Assembly (NCBI RefSeq): GCF_019703515.2
Contig: NC_059347.1
Span: 20,916,001 to 20,980,000 of the forward strand
Reading direction: 5' to 3'
Source: Myxocyprinus asiaticus
Lineage: Eukaryota; Chordata; Actinopteri; Cypriniformes; Catostomidae
DNA: 64,000 nucleotides
Shown here: in pieces, positions 50,070-62,900 of the stretch
Position numbering within the stretch: the stretch's first letter is position 1
Layout: every line of letters starts with the position of its first letter
Program-made: the position numbers and the translations under genes
Notes under the pieces: model-generated
What the model was told of the DNA's origin: nothing
Database searches by the model: none
The model's input: the letters and a program-made list of their open reading frames with translations, nothing else

Positions 50070-50849
50070 TACCTGTTAAAATTGTATTTCTAGATATCGA
50101 TAATAGTGTTTTTACTTGTTAAAATCACATATAAGATATCAGTAATTCTATTTCAGTTGCAAAGGCTATTTTAGATATCAAGGCAATAAATGTTACAAGT
50201 AGAACTCCCTTTACTGATATCAATAATTACATTGTTACTAGTAAAATGTTCATTCTTGATATCAACAATTGAATTACAACTAGTGAAAATGTATTTGTTG
50301 AAATCAACAATTCATATCCTGCAAATGAATAAAAGTCAGCTTCCAACAATATCAGAGGTCATTGTGAAATTCAACTATTTAAATTTAATTTACAGATATC
50401 AAGAATTACAGATTTACTAGTTGAAATTCCATTTTTATATCAAGAATGTGGTTTCTGCAAGTGATGACGTAATTTTTTATGTCAAGAATTCAAATTTGTA
50501 CTAGCGGAAATGTTATTATTGATATCAACAATTGGCATTTCCACTTGTGAAAATGACATTCTTGATAACAAAAATTAGAATTTTAACTAGTGAAAACTGA
50601 ATTGGTTATATCAACAATTCATATTCTGTGAATGAATAAAGGCTAAAACGGCTTGCCATAGGTGTAACGGTTCAAATTTCTCACGGTTCGGTTTGTATCT
50701 CGATTTTAGGGTCACGGTTTCAATATGGTTCATTATTTCCTAAGTTCAGAAAAAAATTTTTTACTTAAAAATCCAAAGAATACTCTATTTGGCAAACACT
50801 TCAACATGTTTGCCCTTAACAAATATCATGGTTTTTCAACAGTTACCTG

Positions 50850-51114
50850 TCATGTTTATTCTGTTGGTTCATGTTTTTCATGCCTTTTTATTTTGAAAAT
50901 CTAGTTCCTGTTTCAGGTCTTGTGATTTCATGTTTGCCTCCATGTTCATGTGTCTTGTTTTCATTGGTTTATTGTCTAGTTATCTTGTTATCAGTTCTGT
51001 CTTTTCATTGGTTAACTTGTTTGACTTGTTACCCTTGTCCATGTATTTAAGCCTCATGTTTGCCATTGTCCATTGTCAGGTATTGTTTGTTGTATGTAAC
51101 TTTGGTTGTGAATT
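50850..51114 (+). mobile_element. LTR-like U3 segment upstream of the LINE
   Basis: It starts tgtcatgtttattctg, contains several cattggtt CCAAT-type boxes and a tatttaagcctcatg TATA-like box about 50 bases before a cattgtcaggtattg stretch. This layout is typical of retroelement LTR promoters of fish. No matching downstream LTR end was found, so it is truncated, probably by the LINE. Confidence 0.35.
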
Positions 51115-54100
51115 CAAGCTTATGATGGCGCCAAGTATGGCTGCTGCGTTGCGAGCTCCAAAGCAACATTGTAGTTTTTTGTTTGTTTTGTTTACAATTC
51201 TTATGTTTTTTGTCTTGGATGTTGTCTGCCTTATTGTCTACGACAAACAAGCACTTTTGGACATTGGTTCTGCAATTACACACCGTAAACCGGACTTCAA
51301 ATTCCTCAATGCCGACCTGCTGTTTACAAACACACTAGAGGAGCCCTTTGTCTGGGCTGCCCGGCCGCAAAAATGCAGAAGGAAAAGGGGAAACCGAGCT
51401 GGCATTCTCATCAGAGTAAGACGTCGTGCAAATCAACCCCCGCTACCCAGTATTCTACTGGCAAATGCTCAGCCTCTGGACAACAAGCTCTGCGAGATGA
51501 GAGCGCGGCTCTCTTTCCAACGAGAGACGAGGGACTGCTGCATTATCTGCCTTACAGAAACTTGGAGGTCTGCGGAGATTCCAGACTCGGATATCGAACG
51601 TTCTCAGTGCGAGCGGATAGAGCGAAAGACCTCTCAGGTAAAAGCAGAGGTGGTGGTGTATGTTTTATGATCAACAAATCCTGGTGTGATCAAAGGAACG
51701 TACATTCTATCAAGTCTTTCTGCTTTCCTGATCTGGAATTTCTCATGCTTCTGTGTCGACCATTCTGGCTACCGAGGGAATTCACAGTGGTCATTTTCAC
51801 AGCTGTGTACATCTCCCCACAAGCCATCACAGACCGGGCACTCAAGGAACTGTACGGGATTATAAGCAAGCAGGAAACCGCGCACCCTGAGGCCGCATTC
51901 ATTATGACCAGGGACTTTAACAAAGCCAATTTTAAATCAGTTGCACCAAAGTACAACCAACACATCAGTTTTAACACACGAGGGGATTGGGTTTTGGACC
52001 ATTGCTACTCTCCCTTCCAGGATGGCTACAAATCCCTTCGCCACCCACCATCTGGCAAATCGGACCACTCTTCCATTCTGCTTCTGCCTGCTTACAGGCA
52101 GAAACTGAAACAGGAAGCACACACCCTCAGAACGATTCAGTGTTGGTCGGATCAGTCAGAATCTATGCTACAAGACTGTTTTGATCACGCGGACTGGGAG
52201 ATGTTCCGGTCCGCCTCTGATGACGACATCGAGGTTCATCAGAAAGTGTGTAGAGGATGTTGTTCTGTCCAAAACAATACGGATCTACCCGAACCAGAAA
52301 CCTTGGATTAATAGCAATGTTCGCACGGCACTTAATGCGCGGACCTCCGCTTTTAATTCCGGGAACGTGGAGGAGCATAAACAAGCCAGTTATGCCCTCC
52401 GAAAAACTATCAGAGCAGCAAAACACCAGTACAGGAACAAGACTGAAGGACAGTTTAACACCACCAACTCTAGAAGCATGTGGCAGGAAATTAACATCAT
52501 CACAGACTTTAAAGGGAATAAAAACTCCACCATGAACACCGCTGCCTCTCTCCCGGATGAGCTAAATACTTTTTATGCACGGTTCGAGGGAAATAACACA
52601 GCCCTCGCAGAGAGAGCTCTCATGGCCGAAGCTACAGAGGTTAGTTCACTCTCCGTCTTTGTAGCGGATATAACCCGATCCTTCCGACGGGTGAACATCC
52701 GTAAAGCCATGGGTCCAGACGGCATTCCGGGCCGCATCATCAGAGCGTACGCGAACCAACTGGCTGGTGTTTTTAACGGACATTTTCAACCTTTCCCTCT
52801 CTTTGTCTGTAGTCCCCACATGCTTTAAAACATCCACCATTGTGCCTGTACCAAAGCAATCCAAAATCACTTGCTTAAATGACTGGCGTCCTGTTGCCCT
52901 GACCCCCATCATCAGCAAATGCTTTGAGAGGCTAATCAGAGATTACATCTGCTCTGTGCTGCCTCCATCACTGGACCCATTGCAGTTTGCTTATCGCAAC
53001 AACCGCTCCACTGATGATGCCATTGCATCTACAATACACACTGCTCTCTCCCACCTGGAAATAAGGAACACTTATGTGAGAATGCTGTTTGTAGACTACA
53101 GCTCAGCATTCAACACCATAGTGCCCTCCAAGCTAGATGAGAAACTCCGGGCTCTGGGGTTAAACAGCTCGCTGTGCAGCTGGATCCTGGACTTCCTGTC
53201 AAGCAGACACCAGGTGGTTAGAATGGGCATTAACATCTCCTCATCACTGACCCTCAACACTGGAGCCCCACAGGGCTGTGTTCTTAGCCCACTCCTGTAT
53301 TCCCTGTACACACATGACTGTGTGGCAACACATAGCTCCAATGCCATCATTAAGTTTACTGATGATATGACAGTGGTAGGTCTGATCACTAACAATGATG
53401 AAACAGCCTACAGAGAGGAGGTGCACACTCTGACACACTGGTGTCAGGAGCACAACCTCTCCCTCAGTGTCAGTAAGACAAAGGAGCTTGTGGTGGACTT
53501 CAGGAGAAGAGACAGAGAACACATCCCCATCACCATCAATGGAGCACCGGTGGAGAGAGTGAGCAGCTTCAAGTTCCTGGGTGTCCACATCACTGAGGAA
53601 CTCACATGGTCCATCCACACTGAGGCCGTTGTGAATAAGGCTCATCAGCGCCTCTTCTTCCTGAGATGGCTGAGGAAGTTTGGAATGAACCGCCACATCC
53701 TCACACGGTTCTACACCTGCACTGTAGAGAGCATCCTGACTGGCTGCATCTCCGCCTGGTACGGCAATAGCATCGCCCACAACCACAAAGCGCTGCAAAG
53801 GGTGGTGCGAACTGCCAGACACATCATCAAAGGTGAGCTTCCCTCCCTTCAGGACATATACACCAGTTGGTGTGTGAAAAAAGATCAGAGGATCATCAGA
53901 GACTCCAGCCACCCGAGCCATGGGCTGTTCTCACTGCTACCATCAGGCAGGCGGTATCGCAGCATCAGGACCTGCACCAGCCAACTTCATGACAGCTTCT
54001 TCCCCCAAGCAATCAGATATTTGAACTCTTGATCTCTCACAATCAATATACATCAGCACTGCACTATATTAATCTTATTATCTCACACTGGACTGTCATA

Positions 54101-54190
54101 AATTATATTCTTTTAACAACACACTGGCAGCTGACTATCAACCGACAGCCTGAATGTCAATACAGTACAATACAACCTACTGTACATTTT
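51115..54190 (+). mobile_element. CR1/Rex1-like LINE, near full length but frameshifted
   Basis: The 5' end begins near atgatggcgccaagtatggc. The endonuclease is split over two frames: LANAQPLDNKLCEMRARLSF and CCIICLTETW (to about 51620), then KSRGGGVCFMINKSW, EFTVVIFTAVYISP and GKSDHSSILLLPAY (to 52311). A third frame (52181-52828) covers the linker and [12 protein letters not shown]. The reverse transcriptase runs in one 421-codon frame (52767-54032) with [47 protein letters not shown] and FTDDMTVVG (a variant of the usual FADD box), ending [15 protein letters not shown]. The 3' part after 54032 is AT-rich. CR1-group membership is clear; Rex1 is my closest guess. Confidence 0.85.
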
Positions 54191-54360
54191 ATATATACTA
54201 TATATACTATTTTTTTTATTTATAATGTGTATTCTATATTGTGTGTATTGTATAATGTACATTGTATGTTATTATTTGTATATTGTGTTGTGTGTAATTA
54301 TGTGTTTATTAGATTTTAAATTGTGTTGTGTAAATTTGATGTTTATTGTAGATTGGTATA

Positions 54361-55747
<1,387 letters not shown>

Positions 55748-57394
55748 CCTTTGAGTCTTCGTCTACTCTCTGGGTACCAAGTTCCCTGATGTCGCCCTTC
55801 AAGTCTCTTACGGCACCGCCTTCCATGGCTCCGCCCCTCAAGACTCTCGGCTCTGCACCTTGAGTCTCTCATGGCTCTGTTCATAAAAAAATCTGTTCAT
55901 TTTTTGTGCGTCATTGTGCTAATAAACATGATGTCCACATATGTTGAAATTAGGACTGCGTTCCCTCAAAAGTTGAAAAAACATGTTAGTTATTTTGAAT
56001 ATTTTTCAACATGAACACATCTGTGGGTCAATTCGCTTCATTTTAATGTACATTTTGTTAATGTTTTATTTTGTTTTCACTGTACAATACGAGTCTATTC
56101 ATTAACATTAGTAAATGCATTCCTATATATTTAATGTGCATTTTCACATTGAGAATAAATGTATTCATGCAAAAGCTGAAAAATGTTGCTTTCAGAGGCT
56201 TTATATGGAGTTAGGATGAAAATAAATTGCATTTCGAACTGTTCTGAGACCAGTACAGACAGACAGCACTCTGGAGGTTAAGTAATTCACTAAATAGGGA
56301 GCAAGGGTGCATCCTATATCTTTCTATGCAGCTAAGTGCATTCACTCCTGACATCTGACCAAAAGTTCAGTTTCTGGCTGCAGATGATGTTTGGACCTCT
56401 CAACATATTTGGCAGATATGGGACAATTGTAATCAGTACTTAGATTCAGAATGTATAATGTATCATTTTATTTTAACATGGTTGACAGTGATTGGATGAT
56501 GCTGGCCATTACTTGTATCAGAGTTAATTCTGCTATTTTCTAAATGGTAAAATGCTTCAGCACTAGCTATCACTTGTTTGTTTGACAGTGCAAAGAGAGA
56601 ACATTGAGATTTTATTGCCAAAGCAGAAAAAAAAAAAAAAAAAACATTGTCAAATCAAGTCAAATAATTTGTATTTGTATTGTTTTTTATTTGTGCTTTT
56701 CCCAATACACATTGTTCCAAAGCAGCTTTACAGAAAATCAGCAGTAATGTTTGTAATATCTCAAAAACATGAATAAACAACACTTCTGGGAACATAATAA
56801 ACAATTTGGTTAAAAAAATCGGACTTTCTATAGCTTGGTATTGTTTAAAATTTCACAACTTAGTCCCGCTGTCCACACATGAAGACATACATTTTTAGGA
56901 AAAATATATGGTCTAGAAATTTTATTTATTTATTTAAAAAAAAAAAAGTATTATTATTATTATTATTTTTATTTATTTTTTTTGCATGTTTATTAGGTGC
57001 TACTAGTTACAAATTAAAAGGAGAAATGGAAAATGCGTACAGCAGTCACGCTCAGGTCTCAGGAAGTTAAACCTTTTCTTGGCTTTTCTTATTTTTAATA
57101 AACCTTTCTTATTTTTGAAATGTAATATAATATAATTTTAAATATAATATAATTTTAAATGTTGTATAATATTTGTATTTAAAATGTAAATTTATCACAT
57201 ATTACCCAGTGATTACACCTACAATATGTTATAGACACCCTCTTCTTATTTCAGTTGATCGCAGTCATCCTGAAATATAATTAAAGTAAAAATTTCCCTT
57301 AATGTAAAATGTAAATTTAAACAAAGAAATGCGATTTTGCATTTTACATTTCAAATTGTGTATTATGTATGTAAGCCATATGCTTCCATGGCCT
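55748..57394. other. Intergenic, repeat-like GC-rich head then AT-rich sequence
   Basis: 55748-55880 contains repeated cttgagtctctcatggctct-like phrases and may be part of another retroelement. The rest is AT-rich with homopolymer runs (A run near 56627-56643, T/A runs near 56930-56980). No gene is recognised. Confidence 0.4.
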
Positions 57395-58130
57395 AGAGCA
57401 GGGGTTTTCAAATTGGGGTCTGGGGACCTCCAGAGGGCATAAGCGAGTTCTAGAGGGTCCACTAAGAATTTCAGAGAAAAAAAGTGTAAAAAATAAAATA
57501 AAATAAAAAAGTGAACATTTACTGAATTTGACATTATTACCAATTCATTCTGAAATCATAATCATTATTTTTTTCCCGATAGCTGTAGTTTTTTACAGTA
57601 AGAAATTATAACAATTTTGTATTTAGTATCTCTCCTTTGCAGTGTACAAACCAACAAAAACAGTTTGTATTTGTGTTGTATCTTCCTAGGGATTTTCTTT
57701 GTCATTGTCGCCTTTAGCTTGTGCACTGGGGGTTGTAAGGTTTGTAATAAATGTAATATTACTCTAATAGTGGGTAGAAGACAAATACAAATAACCTTTT
57801 ATCTTTAGTACAATGACGATGTTAAAGCCAATAATGTATTATCCTTATTTTTCTCACACAATATAAATAGGTCTTTATACATATAAATGTGTAGCTATTT
57901 TTCTATTTTAAGAAGGGGGTCTTGAAAGGGGATCATCTTTTTTGGGGGTCCTCGGCAGTGACGGTTCTAGAGAAGGCCCCCCTCGCAAACCCCCTCCCCC
58001 CACCCCTCCTGGACAGAACATGTAACACTGGCCCCCCCTCCCCCCACCCCGCCCACGGACAGACAATGTAACACTCGCACCCCCATCCCCCCCCCCCCCC
58101 ACATTCATTGTAATTATTATAAAATGTAAT
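57395..58130. mobile_element. Decayed non-autonomous element with C-rich tandem tract
   Basis: The left edge gcaggggttttcaaattggg followed by gtctggggacctcc resembles the 'caggggttctcaaact' termini of hAT-type repeats. On the right a C-rich tract (57976-58100) contains two copies of a ggacagaacatgtaacact-like unit. Apparent glycine-rich frames on the minus strand here are products of the C runs. Confidence 0.4.
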
Positions 58131-58199
58131 ATATATTACTGTACAAATATGATAAAGCAAGAAATGCTTTCACATCAGTTCTATTTTTTGTAACACATA

Positions 58200-58660
58200 T
58201 TCCACAACCTTGGCTAATACCACGTCAGCATCCTCCATACATCTCCATCTGCTGCCAAAGGCTGCCCTTTAGGAGAGTGCCATTTCCTAACAAAGTCCAG
58301 TCAAGTCGCATCAAGCTATTACCCTAATCCCTTGGGACTGGTTCACTTAATTAAGCAGCAGAAGACTATTAATAAGCAGAGAAACAAACACTCTAGTTCG
58401 AAAGCCTAAGGAGCTGTATACACTGTCCTATACTGTTTTGGATTGAAAATATATTTTTGGTCAGGACACTGAAGATACATCTAGCGGATATGGGGACACT
58501 TGTGACCATGTTTTCCTTTTGTCTTTACATGTTTGTATTTGTATTTCTACTCTTCACATTGACTAACTCTAGCACCAATGGAGTATGACAGGCAGGCACA
58601 TTCATTGAGGTGACATGCTGAGGAAATAACGCTTTTCTTGATTAGAAGAGAACCATCAGG
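58200..58660 (+). promoter_or_regulatory. ppef2: Possible upstream promoter / non-coding exon of the PPEF2-like gene
   Basis: The coding start at 59991 follows a splice acceptor (actttcag, AG at 59981-59982), so a non-coding exon must lie upstream. A good donor (accatcag|gtgagt at about 58659) is a candidate end for it. About 330 bases before it, ctaatccc (TAATCC at 58325-58330) matches the OTX/CRX core. PPEF2 is photoreceptor-enriched in vertebrates, so the site is attractive but unproven. Confidence 0.35.
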
Positions 58661-59990
58661 TGAGTTCTACCACTCCTCAGGCTCTGTAAATGTTATGGCT
58701 TGTTATGTATGAAAAAGAAAATGTAACTATTGAGCTGGGACTTTTCACACAGCCTTTCATAATAGGCCTACTGCAAAAAAACAAAAGAACAAAATAAAGG
58801 CATTAAATACAGTATCAAAACTAATTTAAAGGTGATCTACATATAAAAGCATGAAACCTATGACCAATTTTTATATAGGCAAGGACCAGATGAATTTAGA
58901 AAGGTTATTTTTAAAATTGTTTATAATTTATAAATTAAAATATTATCTGTCATGTTTTCAAGTTTCATTTGGGATTTATAGAATAGTTTTCATATAAGCA
59001 TAATAATATTTCAAACTGTTTGATTAGTTTTATAGAACATGTTCTCTGTCTTCACTTTATTGTGAAGAAAAAACAAAAACATTAAAAAAAAAACAAGATC
59101 AGTACTCCACATCATGCGTGCTTTTGCCAACAGCACTCTTAAATGGTTTAACCTCAGAGCTAGTGTGTCCCTTATTCTACACTAAATTATTGTGATGTCT
59201 GGGCAGCAAATGAATCACTTCATTCACATACAAACAATCCAATGAGTCCATAATCCCTGGATAACAATCTCATTATTCAGGATACCCTCAAAAGATAGAA
59301 CACTTAGATATACAGTATTGTGAATGATTCCTTGATTTTAAAAATGGGGAGTTACACCATAACTTCTAAATATTATAATAAGTATTTCAAATACTTAATA
59401 TAAAACTATTTTATGAATGAATAAAATGAACGAATGAAAGCTTGTTTGGAGTGATGCAGAGCCATCATTGACAGACTGAAGCTTCTGGGCTTCCACAGAA
59501 GCACAGGTGTGTGTTGACGTCGTCTGGCTTGTAAAGAGGAGGATTTAGGCCAGTCAGAGTAGTCAGTGCAAGAGAGGAATAAACCAAGATTAACTCACTC
59601 TCTGGATCTGATTAACATGTACAATACCATGACATTTGCTGTAGCCTGTATTAATGTCAGCTTTGCAATATTTTCATCATTATCACACCTTTGATAAGAT
59701 TTACTTCAGTATATTAAAATATCAGTCTAGTTTATTACTTAACTAGGTCTTGATTATTTTACCGTTTAAGTTTCTCTCATTAATCCTTAAGCATAACAAA
59801 CATGTTCTCATGCTTTATATATAACAGGACAGTAAACAGGAAGTGAATACACCATATTATTCATTATTATTTGTATATGATCCATACGTTTCTATACAGG
59901 TGTTGATATGATAAGATGATACTACTAAACAAATTTGCTTGTTATGCAATGAAATACTGACTTTTTCATACTCTACTTTCAGGAGAAGCC

Positions 59991-62900
59991 ATGGGATGTG
60001 GCGTCACAAAAACAAGTGAATTCAATAAAAGATGTGACAGAGGTAAAATTATTACATTTAATATGAATGGTAAATCCATTAGCTTCAAGACTGAAATAAC
60101 TTGAATGTCAACTTATATGTCACGTTAGGTTACCTAATATCTTCTTTTTCATAAAACATATGGAAATGTAATTTACCAGTTCACTGGTAAACTGGTAACA
60201 CTTAGATAAAAGAAAAACTTGATCAATTTATGTCTTATTTTAAGAAACGCAAGGTCGGGGGCCTGGGTAGCTCAGCGAGTATTGACGCTGACTACCACCC
60301 CTGGAGTTGCGAGTTCGAATTCTACTAAGTAGTGGGAATTGGGCATTCCAAATTGGAAATTTGTGCAGTGTCAACAAATATAAATAGGCCTAAAACATAT
60401 GCTATTCTTGTCTTCAACGTATTTTATTTGTAACACATATTCTTCTCTTTTTCATTCACATCCCTGAAGCGGCCAGAAGTAAGCAGAATTCTTATTCAAG
60501 AACCATTATTTTACCCTTGCTGAGCAGTACACACTATAAGAAACACCTATAGAAAAAAAACTGGTGTGATCCTAGAAGGCTGACCTGTGGATAATCACAT
60601 TTAGAACAAATACTGTAATTACCTTAAAGGTGAAGTGTGTAATTTTGCACCATTAGTGCCACCAAATGGAATTGCAAAAATAAAATGAAACATTTCAGAA
60701 CAGCTTTCTGAATAAACCTCCCATCTGCTGTTGATCAAACAAACAGATAGTCCCACCACCAACTCACGCTATTGATTGAGTCAGTGTTGTTGTGTCAGGC
60801 TGGATGGGTGTCTCAAAACAAACAGAGGAATTTTTGTAGCACCACAGAGAGACAGTGTTTACAGTTATCGAGAAAATTAACCTATGAACGGCTTACTTAT
60901 AGTTGTCTCTGCATATTAAGCTGAGATAGAAGAAAGTATTAAACACCAAAAAAAGTTACACACTTCAGCTTTAAAGGAATGTTCCGGGTTTAATACAAGT
61001 TCAGCTCAGTCGACAGCATTTGTGGCATAATGTTGATTACCACAAAAAATTATTTTGACTTGTCCCTCCTTTTCTTTAAAAAAAAAAGCAAAAATCTGTT
61101 ACAGTGAGGCACTTACAATGGTAGTGAATGGGGCCAATTTGTAAACATTAAAATACTTTTATGAACGTAAAGCCACAAGATGTAAACAATATGCATGTAA
61201 ACATGATTTGTTTACATCTGTAAACAATGTGATAAAATCGCTTACTGAACTATTCCATGTAAGGTTATTGCCAATTTAAAAATGTTGTTGCCATGATGAT
61301 GTAATGCCACAAAACAGTAAACGACGATAAACTTTACAGCTCAAATAATACACGAGTTTTAACAGAAGAATTAATCTAATGCTTTTATAAAATTGTAAGC
61401 TTCACATTTCTGTTTAAACCCTCCAAATATGGTCCCCATTCACTGTCATTGTAAGTGCCTCACTATAACCCAGATTTTTTATTCTTTTAAAGAAAAGGAG
61501 GGACAAGTCAAAATAAATGTTTGTGGTAATCAACATTATGACACAAATGCTGTCAATTGAGGCTAACCTTTATTGAACCCAGAATATTCCTTTAACCCCA
61601 GAACGTATATGTTGGTAAAAAAAAATGTCCAAGTGTTTAGTTTTTAGGACATAATTTTTTACATGAATTGGTATTTTGATCTGCCGCTCCAGGTATTTCT
61701 GAATTAAGGTGTCTACTATCATATGAAGTAACTTTTTGAACATTTAGTTGAATATTTTTTTAATTATAAGAGAATTTACATCACTACCCCTAGAATGCAT
61801 ATGTGGGCCCTATTTAAACCATATGTTTATGCATTTAAAACTGGTATTATTTTTTGTAATGCATTGATTGTTTTCAGTTTCCATTTGTTATGTAATTAAA
61901 TATATGTTAAATACAATGTTCACATTTATATTTATGTGTAGTATGCAAGCCGATGCTGTATCCAAAGTGCTTAACATTACAGTCCCCATGGAGCAACCTG
62001 AGGCTAGATGCCTTGTTCATGGCAAGGGCACATTGGTCATAGCTCCTCGACCACTTCTTAGTGTGTTTGAACCGGCAACTTAAATTTTTTTTAGTATGCC
62101 TCACAACTCCAAACAACAAATATTGCTACTTAGAATAATATAGAAATATATTGTCATACAGCAATATATAGTACATAAGGTTGTCATTATACAAGTTTAT
62201 AAAAAAAAAAAATGTGTACTTATTTTTATGTTTTTGTGTAGGCAGAGTTATTTCATATATTTTTTTTCATATTTTAAATAATATTTCATATTATTTCATA
62301 TAGTTCATATTTAATATTTTACCACCAAACATGACAATTTTCATATTTCTGTTATAGTTTTTTTTTTTTTTGACTCTGTCACCAAAAACTCCTACTCCAT
62401 TCTGAAACTCTTCAGAATAGAATAAAATATATATGAATATTTAAACATTTTAATTACTAATAAAATTACCATCAGAGTTAATTTTCTTTGAAAAACTTCT
62501 TTTTGACCCATATATGCATTAAAGGGTGTGAAGTTACATGTGTGTTCTAGGGTTAACTTAAACATATATAAAATTTAAATATAAAAAATCAGTGTTCTGT
62601 TGTTTTGAAAGCAATGAAGGCTGCTGTGTTGATCCAGCGTTGGTACCGGCAATATGTGGCCCGCATGGAGATGAGACGCAGATATACCTGGAACATCTTC
62701 CAGTCCATGGAGTACTCAGACCTACAAGACCAGATCAAAGTAAGAATTCCCCAATAATCTGCATCCAGAGAACAAAACATGTTCAGAGGGATGGATGGAT
62801 GGATGTACATTGTAATACATCTTTATGATTACAGAGAACAAATGCAATGATATGATGGTTACGTTTTTTTCTCACTTTATACAGTTATACAATTTTCTTG

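Larger units (their letters stand above)
47058..50660. mobile_element. 3.6 kb inverted-repeat element built of alternating ACTAGT and GATATC motifs
   Basis: The left end tatggcaagccg (47058), then ttattcatttgcaggatatg and aattgttgatatca, recurs inverted at the right end, finishing cggcttgccata (50660). Both flanks (47058-47835 and about 50070-50660) consist of degenerate units in which a GATATC-type and an ACTAGT-type motif alternate every 20-30 bases, separated by AT-rich aattg/aaaat spacers. The 2.2 kb core lacks these motifs and contains another inverted-repeat element. No transposase was recognised. It is best described as a non-autonomous DNA transposon or fold-back element. Confidence 0.8.

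Noticed and set aside
47058..50660. A CRISPR-like or satellite array
   Set aside because: The repeats are degenerate, alternate between two palindromic motifs, have no constant repeat-spacer form, and are arranged as inverted arms of one eukaryotic element.
50930..51114. N-terminal 60 codons of the long frame at 50930-51670 as a membrane protein
   Set aside because: This part is T-rich LTR-like promoter sequence that happens to be open and hydrophobic; the real coding sequence is the LINE endonuclease that follows.
53244..53921. 225-codon minus-strand frame opposite the LINE reverse transcriptase
   Set aside because: It is the antisense shadow of the well-supported reverse transcriptase frame on +.
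57908..58160. Glycine-rich minus-strand open frames
   Set aside because: They are translations of C-rich low-complexity sequence within a repeat, with no conserved domain and no gene structure.
60470..60478. A possible 9-base microexon (cggccagaa) between PPEF2-like exons 1 and 2
   Set aside because: It has an acceptor before it and GTAAGC after it and would keep the frame. However, direct splicing of 60042 to 62612 gives a [13 protein letters not shown] junction that fits the family better, so the extra exon is not needed.
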